A stretch of 64,000 bases of DNA from Brevundimonas halotolerans (GCF_003730275.1 NZ_QTTA01000023.1:56968-120967); one strand, 5' to 3'. Shown: positions 42,432 to 52,262, numbered from the stretch's first letter. Numbers and translations are program-made. The notes: generated from the sequence alone by a model not told the origin.

Positions 42432-45400
42432 GCGAATACCGCCTTGCCGAAAAGCCCGCGCTCGATGCTCTGACGGCCATGGGCTACGTTGCGCTTCATC
42501 CCGAGGCCGCGATGTTGATGCGGCAAGAGGCGAACCGCGTCCTGCTGAGGCCGGTGCTGATCGAGGCCCTTCAGGCTCTGAACGATGGGTTGGGCGTCGA
42601 GGACGCAGAGGCGATCTACAGCGACCTGTCCACCCTGTCTGACAACGAGGAATGGCAGCGTCGTCTGCGCGGAGCCTATTCCCGGCGACTGAAGGGCAAG
42701 GCCAAGGATGAGCCGGTCGTCCTGATCGACTTCAAACGACCCGATAGGAACCGCTATCACGTCGTGCGCCAGTTCAAGGTCGAGGCGCAGCGGTCGCGGA
42801 TCGCTGATCTGGTGGTGTTCGTGAACGGCATCCCGCTGGTCGTGATCGAGGCGAAATGCCCGATGAAGGCGGCTGATCGCTCTGGTCAGGCGTTCGAGCA
42901 GATCAAGCAGTATGAGCGCGATATTCCGCGCCTGTTCTACCCCAACTCCTTCAACATCGTCACGGACGGCATGAAGACGCTGTATGGCGCGACCGGTGCC
43001 CCGGCGAAGTTCTATGCGCCGTGGCCCGACCCGTGGCCGCGCAAACGAGACGAGTTTCCCGACGACTTGTCGAAAGACCTGTGGTGCCTGTTGGAGCCGT
43101 CGCGGCTGCTCGACATGCTCGCCCATTTCATCGTCTTCGAGACCGACCCGGACAATGGTCACCGGGTCAAGAAGGTCTGCCGCTATCAGCAGTTCCGGGC
43201 CGTCAACAAGGCGGTCAACCGCGTCGCCGAGGGGACGAAGAAGAAGGGCTTGATCTGGCACACCCAAGGCTCGGGGAAGAGCCTGACGATGGTGTTCCTT
43301 GCCCTCAAGCTGAAGACCCATCTGACGCTGGACGCGCCGACGCTCCAGAACCCAAACATCCTAGTCCTTACCGACCGCATCGATCTGGACGATCAGATCG
43401 CCAAGACCTTTGTCGCCTGTGGCCTCCCCAACCCCAAACAGGCGGCCTCGGTCGGCGAGTTGCGCGAGGCCGTGGCGCGCGGCGGCTCGGGCCAAATCCT
43501 GATGTCCACCATCTTCAAGTTCCAAGGCTCAAAGGAGCCGATCCCGAACTCGGAGGACTGGATCGTGCTGGTGGACGAGTGCCACCGGACGCAAGAGAAA
43601 GACCTCGGGGCCTTCCTGTCCGCGACCCTGCCCGACGCGCGCTTCTTCGGCTTCACCGGCACGCCCATCAAGAAGGCCGACAAGGACACCTACGCCCGCT
43701 TCAGCGAGCCGGGTGAGACCTATCTCGACAAATACGGGATCGACGACGCTGTGCGCGACGGTGCCACCGTGCCGATCCTCTACGAGGGCCGGAAGACGGA
43801 ATGGTCAATCAACGAAAGCCAGATCGATATCCTGTTCGACCGCTGGTTCGTCGATATGCCTGACGAGAAGCGTGAGAAGTTGAAGCAGAAGGGGGTCAGC
43901 CTCGCCCTGATCGCCAAACACCCGGAGCGCATTCGGCTGATCGCTCGCGATATCTGGGAGCATTTCAAACAGACCTGCCGCCCGGACGGCTTCAAGGCAC
44001 AGATCGTGGCCATCGACCGCGAGTCGGTCGTGCTCTATCGCGCGGCCTTGGCTGACGTGATTGCCGGCGACCTGATCAAGGACGGCATGGCCGAGGCCGA
44101 CGCGGCGGGGAAGGCCGACCGGATGATCGGCTGCGTCTTCTCCAAAGCCCAGACAGATGGCTACCCGTCCGAAGACCCGGCGATTGAAAGCGTGCGCCAG
44201 CAGTTGACCGCCTACTTCCTCGACGATGATGGGGAGAAGGCCGCCAAAAAGGCATTCAAAGGCAGCACCGACGAGCCGAGCTTCCTGATCGTCTGCGACA
44301 AGCTGCTGACCGGATTCGACGCGCCAAACGAGCACGTCATGTATCTGGATAAGCCCCTGCGCGAACACGGCTTGCTTCAGGCCATCGCCCGGACCAATCG
44401 CACCTGCTCGATCAAGCGACCGGACGGCACTTCGGTCGATAAACCACACGGTCGGATAGTGGACTACATCGGGGTGACCCAGAACCTCGAAGACGCCCTG
44501 TCTTCTTATCGCGCCGACGATGTTCAGAACGCTCTGACCGATCTCGATCTGTTACGCCGTGACCTGCGGAAAACCCACGCCGAGTTCATGCGCCTGAAGC
44601 GTCTGATGGGCCTCGACCGGATGGATGAGAAGGCCGCCGCCTATGCCGTCGAGAAGCTGGTGTCCGATGGCCGGGAAGATGACTGGTTCGAGCTTCAGCG
44701 GCTCGGTCGCCACTTTGTTCGAACCTATGGCGATCTGTCGCCCGATCCGACGATCCTCGAATTCACCGAGGACATGAAGTGGACCGCGACCTTCCTGCGG
44801 CTAGCTCAACAGGCGATCACCAAGGACGAAAGCCTCGACCACCTGACCTACTCGGGCAAGATCAGGGAGATGCTGGAGGAGCACGTCCGTGCCACCGGTT
44901 TGAGCACGACCGTCCGCCTCCGCAACATCACCGACCCCGACTTCAAGGATGACTTCCAGACCGAGGGGCAGACGGAAGAGGCGCAGAAGGAGTCCTTCAT
45001 CCGCAAGGCCGCTGAACTGAAGCGGGTGACCCGTGAACTCGTCGACAAAAACCCCGCTCAATATGGCCGCTTCTCCGAGCGCGTGCTGGAGATCATTCGC
45101 CGCTTTGAGGAAGGGCAGATCGCCGCCGGCGAGGGTCTGAAGGCGTTCGAAGACCTGACCGACAGCATTGAATCCGAGGCCGGCGCCCATACTGAACTGG
45201 GCATGGACGAGCGCGCCTTTTCTATCCTGCGGATCATGGAACCGCATGCGCTGGATGCCGACCACGGAGCCCTTCAAGCCATCGCTGTGGAGGTAGGCGA
45301 TCTCTACGCGACCGCGCAGGCCAGTCAGCCATCTTGGTTCTTCATGGACGGCTACAAGAAGGAGCTTCGGCGGGACGTTCGGAAGGTGCTGCGTCCGCTC

Positions 45401-45475
45401 GAACTGACCGACGCCAACGCCGTCAGGGATGAGATCGAGAACTACGCCGTCCACGCCTACGCGGGGCCCGAGTGA
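42428..45475 (+). CDS. hsdR: Type I restriction endonuclease subunit
   Basis: 1015 residues, GTG start overlapping hsdS by 4 bp. The N-terminal nuclease domain includes ADLVVFVNGIPLVVIEAKCP (PD-ExK type, about 120-140). The motor domain follows: Walker A TQGSGKSL (about 279), LVDECHRTQ (about 380), GFTGTPI (about 408) and a helicase core to about 700; a helical tail ends the protein. It translocates and cuts unmethylated DNA. The subunit appears complete. Confidence 0.96.
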   Translation: MSEYRLAEKPALDALTAMGYVALHPEAAMLMRQEANRVLLRPVLIEALQALNDGLGVEDAEAIYSDLSTLSDNEEWQRRLRGAYSRRLKGKAKDEPVVLIDFKRPDRNRYHVVRQFKVEAQRSRIADLVVFVNGIPLVVIEAKCPMKAADRSGQAFEQIKQYERDIPRLFYPNSFNIVTDGMKTLYGATGAPAKFYAPWPDPWPRKRDEFPDDLSKDLWCLLEPSRLLDMLAHFIVFETDPDNGHRVKKVCRYQQFRAVNKAVNRVAEGTKKKGLIWHTQGSGKSLTMVFLALKLKTHLTLDAPTLQNPNILVLTDRIDLDDQIAKTFVACGLPNPKQAASVGELREAVARGGSGQILMSTIFKFQGSKEPIPNSEDWIVLVDECHRTQEKDLGAFLSATLPDARFFGFTGTPIKKADKDTYARFSEPGETYLDKYGIDDAVRDGATVPILYEGRKTEWSINESQIDILFDRWFVDMPDEKREKLKQKGVSLALIAKHPERIRLIARDIWEHFKQTCRPDGFKAQIVAIDRESVVLYRAALADVIAGDLIKDGMAEADAAGKADRMIGCVFSKAQTDGYPSEDPAIESVRQQLTAYFLDDDGEKAAKKAFKGSTDEPSFLIVCDKLLTGFDAPNEHVMYLDKPLREHGLLQAIARTNRTCSIKRPDGTSVDKPHGRIVDYIGVTQNLEDALSSYRADDVQNALTDLDLLRRDLRKTHAEFMRLKRLMGLDRMDEKAAAYAVEKLVSDGREDDWFELQRLGRHFVRTYGDLSPDPTILEFTEDMKWTATFLRLAQQAITKDESLDHLTYSGKIREMLEEHVRATGLSTTVRLRNITDPDFKDDFQTEGQTEEAQKESFIRKAAELKRVTRELVDKNPAQYGRFSERVLEIIRRFEEGQIAAGEGLKAFEDLTDSIESEAGAHTELGMDERAFSILRIMEPHALDADHGALQAIAVEVGDLYATAQASQPSWFFMDGYKKELRRDVRKVLRPLELTDANAVRDEIENYAVHAYAGPE

Positions 45476-46218
45476 TGGGCATGGTCCGCATCGGCCAGAC
45501 CGAGGTCGCCTACGAGCTTCGGCGATCCGCCGCCGTCTCGGAGCGTCGGATCACGGTCACCCCCGGCCATGTGGAAGTGCTGGCCCTCACGACTGATGAC
45601 GACGCTGAGATCGACGCCTTCCTGAACCGGAAGCGGCAGTGGTTGTTCAACACCCTGCGCGAACTTGAAACCACGACTGCCAAGCGTGCCGTTGTCCCGC
45701 GATTTATGACCGGCTCGAAGATTCCTTTCCGGGGCCGGAACGCGCGTCTCACTGTCCGCCACCACGATGGTGCCCACGTCGAGATCGATTACCGCAACGG
45801 CTTTCTTGTAGACCTGCCATCATGGGTCCGAGCCGACGATCAGGGCGGCATCGTCGCGACCGAGATCAAGCTCTGGCTCAAGCGGCGGGTGCGCCGTGAT
45901 GTGATGGAGATCGCTGCGACCTACCGAAAGCGGTTCGATCTGAAGCCGCGCACGATCCGAGTTACAGATATGAAGACGGGCTGGGGCGCCTGTGGTCCGA
46001 CCGGCTCGATCTTGATCAACTGGACCCTCGTATTCGCTCCCAAGGCGGTGCTGGAATACGTCGTCGTCCACGAACTCGCCCACCTGAAAGTGCGGTCGCA
46101 CGGGCCGGAGTTCTGGGCCTATCTGGCGACGCTGTTGCCGGGCTATGAGCGTCCAAAGGGCTGGCTCGACACCCATCAGGGGTCGCTGGATGCGGGCTTT
46201 TTGGCTGCCGGGACCTGA
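45475..46218 (+). CDS. YgjP/WLM-like zinc metallopeptidase linked to the hsd operon
   Basis: 247 residues. The C-terminal domain carries the zinc motif VVHELAHLKVRSHGPEFW (about 199-216) after FDLKPRTIRVTDMKTGWGACGP, the YgjP/DUF45 arrangement. The ATG shares a base with the hsdR stop (TGATG), so it is coupled to the restriction genes. Such proteins are frequent but poorly explained neighbours of type I systems; they may cleave a subunit or damaged protein-DNA complexes, by analogy with SprT-type proteases. Confidence 0.85.
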   Translation: MGMVRIGQTEVAYELRRSAAVSERRITVTPGHVEVLALTTDDDAEIDAFLNRKRQWLFNTLRELETTTAKRAVVPRFMTGSKIPFRGRNARLTVRHHDGAHVEIDYRNGFLVDLPSWVRADDQGGIVATEIKLWLKRRVRRDVMEIAATYRKRFDLKPRTIRVTDMKTGWGACGPTGSILINWTLVFAPKAVLEYVVVHELAHLKVRSHGPEFWAYLATLLPGYERPKGWLDTHQGSLDAGFLAAGT

Positions 46219-46741
46219 GAGGCGCAAAGTCAGATCACCAAGGCGGCTGGTCTAATGAATGTGCGAGCAGACTGCGGACGTTCACTGCGTGCTTGCCTGC
46301 TGGCCGCGTGGGGGTGGGGGTAGCCACATACAGGCTCTAAAACGTCCACCGCATCTAGCCCGTAAAAATGGCCCGTCAAGTCTCCGGCGGGGCTCAGTTG
46401 ACCTGACCATTACCGGCGGAAGCGGTAGTGGGCAGGAAAAAGGCCCGGATCGGGTCGATCCTTCTGCCAACTCCACAGCCTTCCATGACGATGACCCATT
46501 TTCCTCATAGATAAAAATTATTAGAATTGATTGGAATATTGCCGGAACCGTTTTAACAATAAAGCGTGAGTAGCAAATATAGAGCCAGCATGTGAAATCA
46601 ATATTTGTACAAATCTGATCGATTATCGATATTTTGTACACTATTTATCCCTTAGTACATTATTGCGCTGTCATTTGACAGCGTCAAAATCGTACTCTAG
46701 TGGCTAGGCGTCCATTCGCGAATAAGCGAAGTCGTTAGTCA
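46219..46741. promoter_or_regulatory. Intergenic region with palindromes before the AT-rich gene
   Basis: About 520 bp with no gene seen. Base composition shifts to AT-rich from about 46490. It holds a perfect 12-bp palindrome ATTTGTACAAAT (46603-46614), a nearby partial repeat of it (ttttgtaca at about 46632), and a perfect 18-bp palindrome CGCTGTCA-TT-TGACAGCG (46666-46683) about 60 bp before the next gene. The spacing suits an operator; no regulator gene is nearby other than the distant XRE gene. Confidence 0.5.
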
Positions 46742-47206
46742 GTGCAAATGTCACAATCAGGTATATTTGATCCAAACGGATTCTGGTGCACCCCGCAGGG
46801 TGCAGCGGCACTGAATAATCCAACAATAGCTGTATGGGCGTGGTCTATACGAGTTGCCACATTATTGTTGACTTTAAATATCAGAAATAATGGAAATATT
46901 AAAATTGGTGGACGTCATATTGTTAGCGCTCACGAAAGTGATGGCGGAGTATTTGATATATCAATTAATAGCGTCACATGTCCAATGGCCCGTATGACTT
47001 TTCAATACGATACGAAAAATGTAGCTAATACGATATGTGCAGTGGATGTTGATGTCGATGATACCCATGCCAGTATGAATGAAATTGTATGCATAATGAT
47101 CGAGGTGGCAGAATACCTTATTGATAAGGACGACAAATTACTTAATGCAGTAGGGAATTCATTAGAGAATCGTATTGAAGCGCTTGGCTACAATGTGCTG
47201 CTCTGA
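46742..47206 (+). CDS. AT-rich orphan gene of unknown function
   Basis: 154 residues with a GTG at 46742, or 152 from the ATG at 46748. No family was recognised. It opens MSQSGIFDPNGFWCTPQG and is globular, mixed alpha/beta, with four or five cysteines and no membrane segment or signal. Codon use is strikingly AT-rich (many ata, aat, tta codons) compared with the GC-rich hsd genes just upstream. It therefore arrived from a different source. A restrictive promoter palindrome precedes it; nearby antiviral genes make a defence or toxin role worth testing, but nothing here proves it. Confidence 0.7.
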   Translation: MQMSQSGIFDPNGFWCTPQGAAALNNPTIAVWAWSIRVATLLLTLNIRNNGNIKIGGRHIVSAHESDGGVFDISINSVTCPMARMTFQYDTKNVANTICAVDVDVDDTHASMNEIVCIMIEVAEYLIDKDDKLLNAVGNSLENRIEALGYNVLL

Positions 47207-48067
47207 TGTGGTCGTTGTTCGTAATATCGAGTCTAGAGGCGACAATTCAATATGGTGCATATAAATTGCGCAATCCTGTCTCTGATGCCGTTGCGTGTGT
47301 GATGCGGCGGAAATCTGGACATAGCTACCCCCGCTATCTCCGGTGGATAATTTGAATCTATATTCCAAGTATGAATACAGACAAAATTATCACTCGATAG
47401 CTTTCTCACCGGAGAATGATTTTTACTGATCTAGAAATCCCCATGGATACCGTATCGTGGCCATCCGCTCCGGTGGAGTTTCAATCAGGAAACTGCTGAC
47501 CCCTTCGGGCACCGTCTGTAAAGTCCATGGTTCTGGCTATTGGACCATTCCTGTCCTCAAGCCCGACCGGGGGTTCACCGCCTTCGGAGCGGCTATGTGT
47601 AATCGCCTAGATCAAACTCCCGTTCAGTAAGCTCACGGGAGAACAAGTGGGAAACTCAACGTGCCGTCGCCGGTGAGCGGGACAGTCTCCACAGACCGCT
47701 CAATTTCTATTTATGACTTCTGGATTAGAAGTTGCACACTCAAACTGGGATATGTCGTTTGCATCACCAGCTTGTCTGACATCCTCGTCGGTGAGCCGTC
47801 GGTAGCCCTTCATGGGCCATCAACGTCCACGGTCGAGCCTGCCAGATCGTGAGGCGCACTTGATCCCGTTGCTGGCGCCTTCGCCGTTGTTGTGGAGATC
47901 GCACAGGAGCGACCAAGTGCCCGAAAAGGCCTCCTGCTTGCGGCAGGACAGCATTCGTTCGGCGCGCTATTTCCGGCAGTATGGGGAGCCCCAAGCTTTC
48001 CTTCGCTGGAGCGGTATCGATAGCAGTCAGGACATCCGGTTCATCGGCTAACGGAAGTGCGCGCGAA
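47207..48067. other. Gene-poor right shoulder of the island with small ORF remnants
   Basis: About 860 bp without a confident gene. On the plus strand, 47440-47630 translates without stops to a piece including LLTPSGTVCKVHGSGYWTIP and ends at TAA 47628-47630; it has no good start and reads like the tail of a lost gene. On the minus strand, 47690-47970 has two short frames, one starting MKGYRRLTDEDVRQAG. A hairpin CTCCCGT-11 nt-ACGGGAG lies at 47617-47641. Likely decayed mobile DNA. Confidence 0.4.
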
Positions 48068-48089
48068 CCCCTACAGAAACCCTACAAAA
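48068..48089 (+). repeat. Candidate integrase arm site, right copy
   Basis: ccctacagaa and ccctacaaaa 11 bp apart, matching the left-end pair at 20419-20440 with one substitution and in the same orientation, about 70 bp inside the right attachment repeat. Confidence 0.5.
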
Positions 48090-48163
48090 CCACGTTAATC
48101 CTTCACCCTTCTTATCTTCGAAGTAGTGGAAAATGCGCCGCTATTTCGGATTCTGAAGAACGA

Positions 48164-48239
<76 letters not shown>

Positions 48240-48373
48240 GCATCGTCCTAGCGGGCACTGGGCCCGGTAGCGCGAAGGGGCCGGACATACTGTCTCGCTC
48301 CGGCGAACGCAAGGTCGATTTCGCCCCGGGGGCTGCGGCGTTAAGCTGCGCCCTCTGAGTCGGAGAGGGCACC

Positions 48374-48727
48374 ATGGCACGTTGGGATCTGAGCGGGGCG
48401 GTCGACTTTGCCGTGCTGGAGGCGATGACCGGCGGCGATGACGCCATCTCGGAAGAGGTGCTGACCCTGTTCGTGCAGCAGGCCGGGCTGTGGTCGCCGA
48501 TGCTGGACGTCCGCCACGAGGGGTGGCGCGACGCGGCCCATACGGTCCGGGGGGCGGCGGCCGGCATCGGGGCGGGCGCGCTGGCCGAGGCCTGTGCCGT
48601 TGCGGAGGCCGCAGACAAGGCCGAAGCGCCGCCCCTGCTGGACCGGGTCAGGGATGCGTTGGACGTGGCGTTAGCCGACGTCGCGGCCTGGCGGCATGAA
48701 CTGATGCTGCGGGGGCTGAGGGGTTAA
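48374..48727 (+). CDS. Hpt-domain phosphotransfer protein
   Basis: 117 residues, nearly all a four-helix Hpt domain. The phosphorylated histidine is likely in AAHTVRGAAAGIGAGALAEAC (about 56-76; His about 56). Such proteins relay phosphate between a hybrid kinase and a response regulator. No kinase is adjacent, so its partner cannot be inferred. It is convergent with, and its stop overlaps, the chorismate mutase gene. Confidence 0.8.
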   Translation: MARWDLSGAVDFAVLEAMTGGDDAISEEVLTLFVQQAGLWSPMLDVRHEGWRDAAHTVRGAAAGIGAGALAEACAVAEAADKAEAPPLLDRVRDALDVALADVAAWRHELMLRGLRG

Positions 48728-49062
48728 CCTCGAATCTGGCCCCGCGTGCGGTCCCAGGTGGCGAACTCGTGGGCGATGCAGCGGTCGATCAGCAGGCGCC
48801 AGACCGGCTCGGCGATGTCGGGGGACAGGCCGGCGTCGCGCGCAGCGGACAGCACCTTGGCCACCACATCCTCGATCCGGGCGTCGTCGTGGACCACGTC
48901 GCGGCTCGGCTTGATGCGGGCGGCGGCCTCCATATAGCCCTGACGCTCGGCCAGCAGGGCGACCAGCGCCCGGTCCAGCGCATCGACACCCTGCCGGACC
49001 TCGGCCATGGAGGTGCAGTCGCCCGGCGCGGTGCGACGGTCCACGGGGATGCTATCCGACAA
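48724..49062 (-). CDS. Chorismate mutase (AroQ type)
   Basis: About 112 residues from a TTG at 49062. The ATG at 49080 would overlap the upstream gene more, and the ATG at 49008 would start right at the domain (MAEVRQGVDALDRALVALL). The AroQ helical fold is visible: VRQGVDALDRALVALLAERQ, then AAARIKPSRDVVHDDARIEDVV. It converts chorismate to prephenate on the way to Phe and Tyr. It overlaps the end of the reductase gene on the same strand by 11 bp. Confidence 0.85.
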   Translation of the reverse strand: MSDSIPVDRRTAPGDCTSMAEVRQGVDALDRALVALLAERQGYMEAAARIKPSRDVVHDDARIEDVVAKVLSAARDAGLSPDIAEPVWRLLIDRCIAHEFATWDRTRGQIRG

Positions 49063-49879
49063 AGGCGCGCTCCAGCACATAGTCGCCCGGCTCGGCGTTC
49101 GAGCCTTCCTTCAGGCCATAGGTCTCCAGCAGCTCGCCGGCTTCCTTGATCATGGCCATGGAGCCGCACAGCATGACCCGGTCGGTGTTGGGCGAAAAGC
49201 CGATGGGCAGCCGCAGGTCAGCGAACACATCGCCCGAACGGATGCGGTCCGTGATCCGGCCCGGAGTTTCAAACCGCTCGCGGGTGACGGTGGGGTAGTA
49301 GGTCAGATGGGCGTTTGCCTCGTCGCCGACCAGCGGATCGTCATGGATGCCCGCAGTAAAGAAGTCGCGATAGGCCAGATCGGCGACCTGACGCACGGTG
49401 TGGCAGACGATCACCTGTCCGAAGCGACTGTAGGTGTCCGGATCGCGTGCGACCGACAGCCAGGGCGCCAGGCCCGTGCCCGTGCCGATCAGCCACAGCC
49501 GCTCGCCCCCGGTCAGCGCATCCAGCACCAGGGTGCCGGTCGGCTTCTTGCCCATCAGCACGGTGTCGCCCGGCTGGATCTTCTGCAGGCGCGAGGTCAG
49601 GGGGCCGTCCGGCACCTTGATCGAAAAGAACTCCAGTTCCTCGGCCCAGTGGGGGCTGGCGATGGAATAGGCGCGCAACACGGGCTTGCTGCCATCCTCA
49701 CCCGGCAGGCCGATCATGACGAACTCACCCGAGCGGAAGCGGAAATCCTCGGGCCGCTCGAGGGTGAAGCTGAACAGCTGGTCGGTCCAGTGGTGCACCG
49801 ACAGCACCTTCAGCGCATGGTGGGGCGACGGCCGGGCAGGGGCAGTGTCGGCCGGGGTGGACGAAAGGGTCTGGGTCAT
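49052..49879 (-). CDS. fpr: Ferredoxin-NADP(+) reductase
   Basis: 275 residues from the ATG at 49879; the frame is open upstream but without sense. FAD-binding RAYSIASPHWAEELEFFSIK (about 67-86), NADP-binding GTGTGLAPWLSVARDPDTYSRF and the C-terminal block VMLCGSMAMIKEAGELL ending ERAFVG are the class I bacterial type pattern. It passes electrons between NADPH and ferredoxin or flavodoxin, including for oxidative-stress defence. The gene leads into chorismate mutase on the same strand, probably by chance. Confidence 0.93.
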   Translation of the reverse strand: MTQTLSSTPADTAPARPSPHHALKVLSVHHWTDQLFSFTLERPEDFRFRSGEFVMIGLPGEDGSKPVLRAYSIASPHWAEELEFFSIKVPDGPLTSRLQKIQPGDTVLMGKKPTGTLVLDALTGGERLWLIGTGTGLAPWLSVARDPDTYSRFGQVIVCHTVRQVADLAYRDFFTAGIHDDPLVGDEANAHLTYYPTVTRERFETPGRITDRIRSGDVFADLRLPIGFSPNTDRVMLCGSMAMIKEAGELLETYGLKEGSNAEPGDYVLERAFVG

Positions 49880-49991
49880 TGCCGCCCTATCTAGAGCGTG
49901 ACGCCCGCCAGCGAAACCCGGGTGAGACGTTCCGTCTGCCGGATGCATTTCCGGGGTGACGATCCGGTCAAGCCGCACTAGCGTGCCGCCC

Positions 49992-52262
49992 ATGCAAACC
50001 TCGACCCTTCGACACACCGTCTCCGCCCTCACCCTTGTTTCCGCGACCGCCATGGCCGGTCTGGCCCAGGCCCAGGAGGCGGCCGATCCGTCCATCCTGA
50101 CACCCGAGCGGGTATTCTCCAGTCCGTCGCTGAACGGACCGGTGGCGCGCGGCGTCAGCCTGTCGCCGGATGGCCAGCTGGTCGCCTTCCTGCGCTCACG
50201 CGAGGACGATGTGGATGTGCTGGACCTGTGGGCCGTGTCGGTCGACGGCGGCGAGCCGTTCAAGCTGATCGACGCCCGCGCCCTGGTACCGGACGCCGGG
50301 GAACTGTCCGAGGCAGAAAAGGCCCGGCGCGAGCGCATGCGGATCAGCGCCCGGGGCGTCGTCGAATACGCCTGGGACCAGCAGGGCCGCTATATTCTGG
50401 CGCCGCTGGAGGGCGACATCTTCCTGGCCGAGCGGGAGGGCGGGGCGGTGCGTCGCCTGACCGAGACCGAGGCCGATGAGATCGACGCCAAGGTCAGCCC
50501 GGACGGCAACTATGTCTCGTGGGTGCGGGATCAGGATCTGGTCGTCTACGATCTGGCCAGCGGTCGCGAGATGGCCATCACCACCGACGGCGAAGGCCTG
50601 ATCACCTGGGCCACCGCCGAATTCATCGCCCAGGAAGAGATGGACCGCGACACCGGCTACTGGTGGAGCCCGGACGAACGCTACATCGCCCTGCAGCGCA
50701 CCGATGAGTCGACCGTCGACATCGTGCCGCGCCTCGACATCACCGGCGGCGGCGCCAGCGTGATCGAGCAGCGCTATCCCCGCGCCGGACGGCCCAATGC
50801 CATTGTCGATCTCTATGTGCACGACCGCACGACGGGCGAGCGGGTCAAGGTCGACCTCGGCGACAATGCCGACATCTATCTGGCCCGCGTGGCGTGGTCG
50901 GTCGACGGTGAGACCCTGTACGTCCAGCGCCAGTCGCGCGACCAGCAGACGCTGGACCTGATGACCGTGGACCCGACGACGGGCGAGTCTCGGGTGATCC
51001 TGACCCAGACCAGCCCGGCCTGGGTCAGCCTGACGCACAACTTCAGACCTTTGGCCGACGGGCGCTTCATCTGGTCGTCGGAAGAGAGCGGCTGGCGGCA
51101 CCTGTATCTGTATGACCGCGACGGCACGCTGATCCGCCCGATCACGACCGGCGACTATGCGGTCAAGGCGCTGGACGGGGTGAACCTTGCGACCGGCGAC
51201 GTCTTCTTCACCGCCTCGATGCGCGACGGCGAGGAATATCCGATCGAGCAACAGTTGTTCCGGGCCAGCCTGAACGAGACCGTCACCCCGGTCGAGGTGA
51301 CCCCGCGCGGCGGCTGGTGGTCGGCTTCGGTCAATTCCACGGGCACGGCCTATGTCGGCAACTATACGGACCTCGAGACCCCGTCGCAGTCGGCCCTCTA
51401 CCGGATCGACGGCACCCGCGTGCGCTGGATCGAGGAGAACCGGCTGGACGAAAACCACCCCTTCTTCCCCTATGTCGCGCGCCGCCAGACCCCGACCTTC
51501 GGCACGCTGGAGAGCGCGGGCGAGACCCTGGTCTGGCAGATGACCACCCCACCAGGCTTTGATCCGTCGAAGACGTATCCGGTTGTCATGCAGGTCTATG
51601 GCGGTCCGTCGGGTGGCGGCGTCCGCAACAGCTGGCAGGCCTCGACCACTCAACTGTTGACTGAGGCCGGATATATCGTCTTCCGCCTCGACAACCGGGG
51701 CGAGGGCGAGCGCTCGACGAGGTTCAAACAGGCCCTCTATCTGACCATGGGTCAACCTGAGATCGAAGATCAGGTTCTTGGTGCCAACTATCTGAGAACG
51801 CTTCCGTTCGTAGACGACGATCGCATCGCCGCCATGGGCTGGAGCTACGGGGGGTTCATGACGCTGCATATGCTGACCGAGCCCGAGATGGGTCTGGCGG
51901 CTGCGATTTCGGGGGCGCCTGTCACGGACTGGAGCCTCTATGACACCCACTATACCGAGCGCTTCATGTCGACGCCGGAGGCCAACCCCGAGGGCTATGC
52001 GGCCTCGGACGTGGTCGATCAGCTGGATCAGCTGACCGGGCGGCTGCTGCTGATGCACGGCATGGCCGACGACAATGTCATCTTTGAAAACACCACCCGC
52101 GTGCTGGACTCGCTGCAGGCCCAGAGCATTCCGTTCGAGACCATGCTCTATCCCGGTCAGCGCCACGGCATCCGGGGCAATGAGCGGGGGCTACACCAAT
52201 GGCGAACCTACCTGGACTTCCTGGACCGCACGATCGGATCACGCTCGCCGCACGCGGACTGA
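49992..52262 (+). CDS. Secreted S9 family peptidase, dipeptidyl-peptidase-IV-like
   Basis: 756 residues from the ATG at 49992. Signal peptide about 1-27 (ALTLVSATAMAGLAQAQ). The DPP-IV N-terminal propeller region spans about 60-480 (with AEFIAQEEMDRDTGYWWSPDE). The hydrolase domain follows, with GWSYGGFMTLHML (Ser about 618), HGMADDNVIFENT (Asp) and YPGQRHGIRG (His). It removes dipeptides, typically after proline, in the periplasm. A long inverted repeat begins 10 bp after its stop. Confidence 0.93.
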   Translation: MQTSTLRHTVSALTLVSATAMAGLAQAQEAADPSILTPERVFSSPSLNGPVARGVSLSPDGQLVAFLRSREDDVDVLDLWAVSVDGGEPFKLIDARALVPDAGELSEAEKARRERMRISARGVVEYAWDQQGRYILAPLEGDIFLAEREGGAVRRLTETEADEIDAKVSPDGNYVSWVRDQDLVVYDLASGREMAITTDGEGLITWATAEFIAQEEMDRDTGYWWSPDERYIALQRTDESTVDIVPRLDITGGGASVIEQRYPRAGRPNAIVDLYVHDRTTGERVKVDLGDNADIYLARVAWSVDGETLYVQRQSRDQQTLDLMTVDPTTGESRVILTQTSPAWVSLTHNFRPLADGRFIWSSEESGWRHLYLYDRDGTLIRPITTGDYAVKALDGVNLATGDVFFTASMRDGEEYPIEQQLFRASLNETVTPVEVTPRGGWWSASVNSTGTAYVGNYTDLETPSQSALYRIDGTRVRWIEENRLDENHPFFPYVARRQTPTFGTLESAGETLVWQMTTPPGFDPSKTYPVVMQVYGGPSGGGVRNSWQASTTQLLTEAGYIVFRLDNRGEGERSTRFKQALYLTMGQPEIEDQVLGANYLRTLPFVDDDRIAAMGWSYGGFMTLHMLTEPEMGLAAAISGAPVTDWSLYDTHYTERFMSTPEANPEGYAASDVVDQLDQLTGRLLLMHGMADDNVIFENTTRVLDSLQAQSIPFETMLYPGQRHGIRGNERGLHQWRTYLDFLDRTIGSRSPHAD

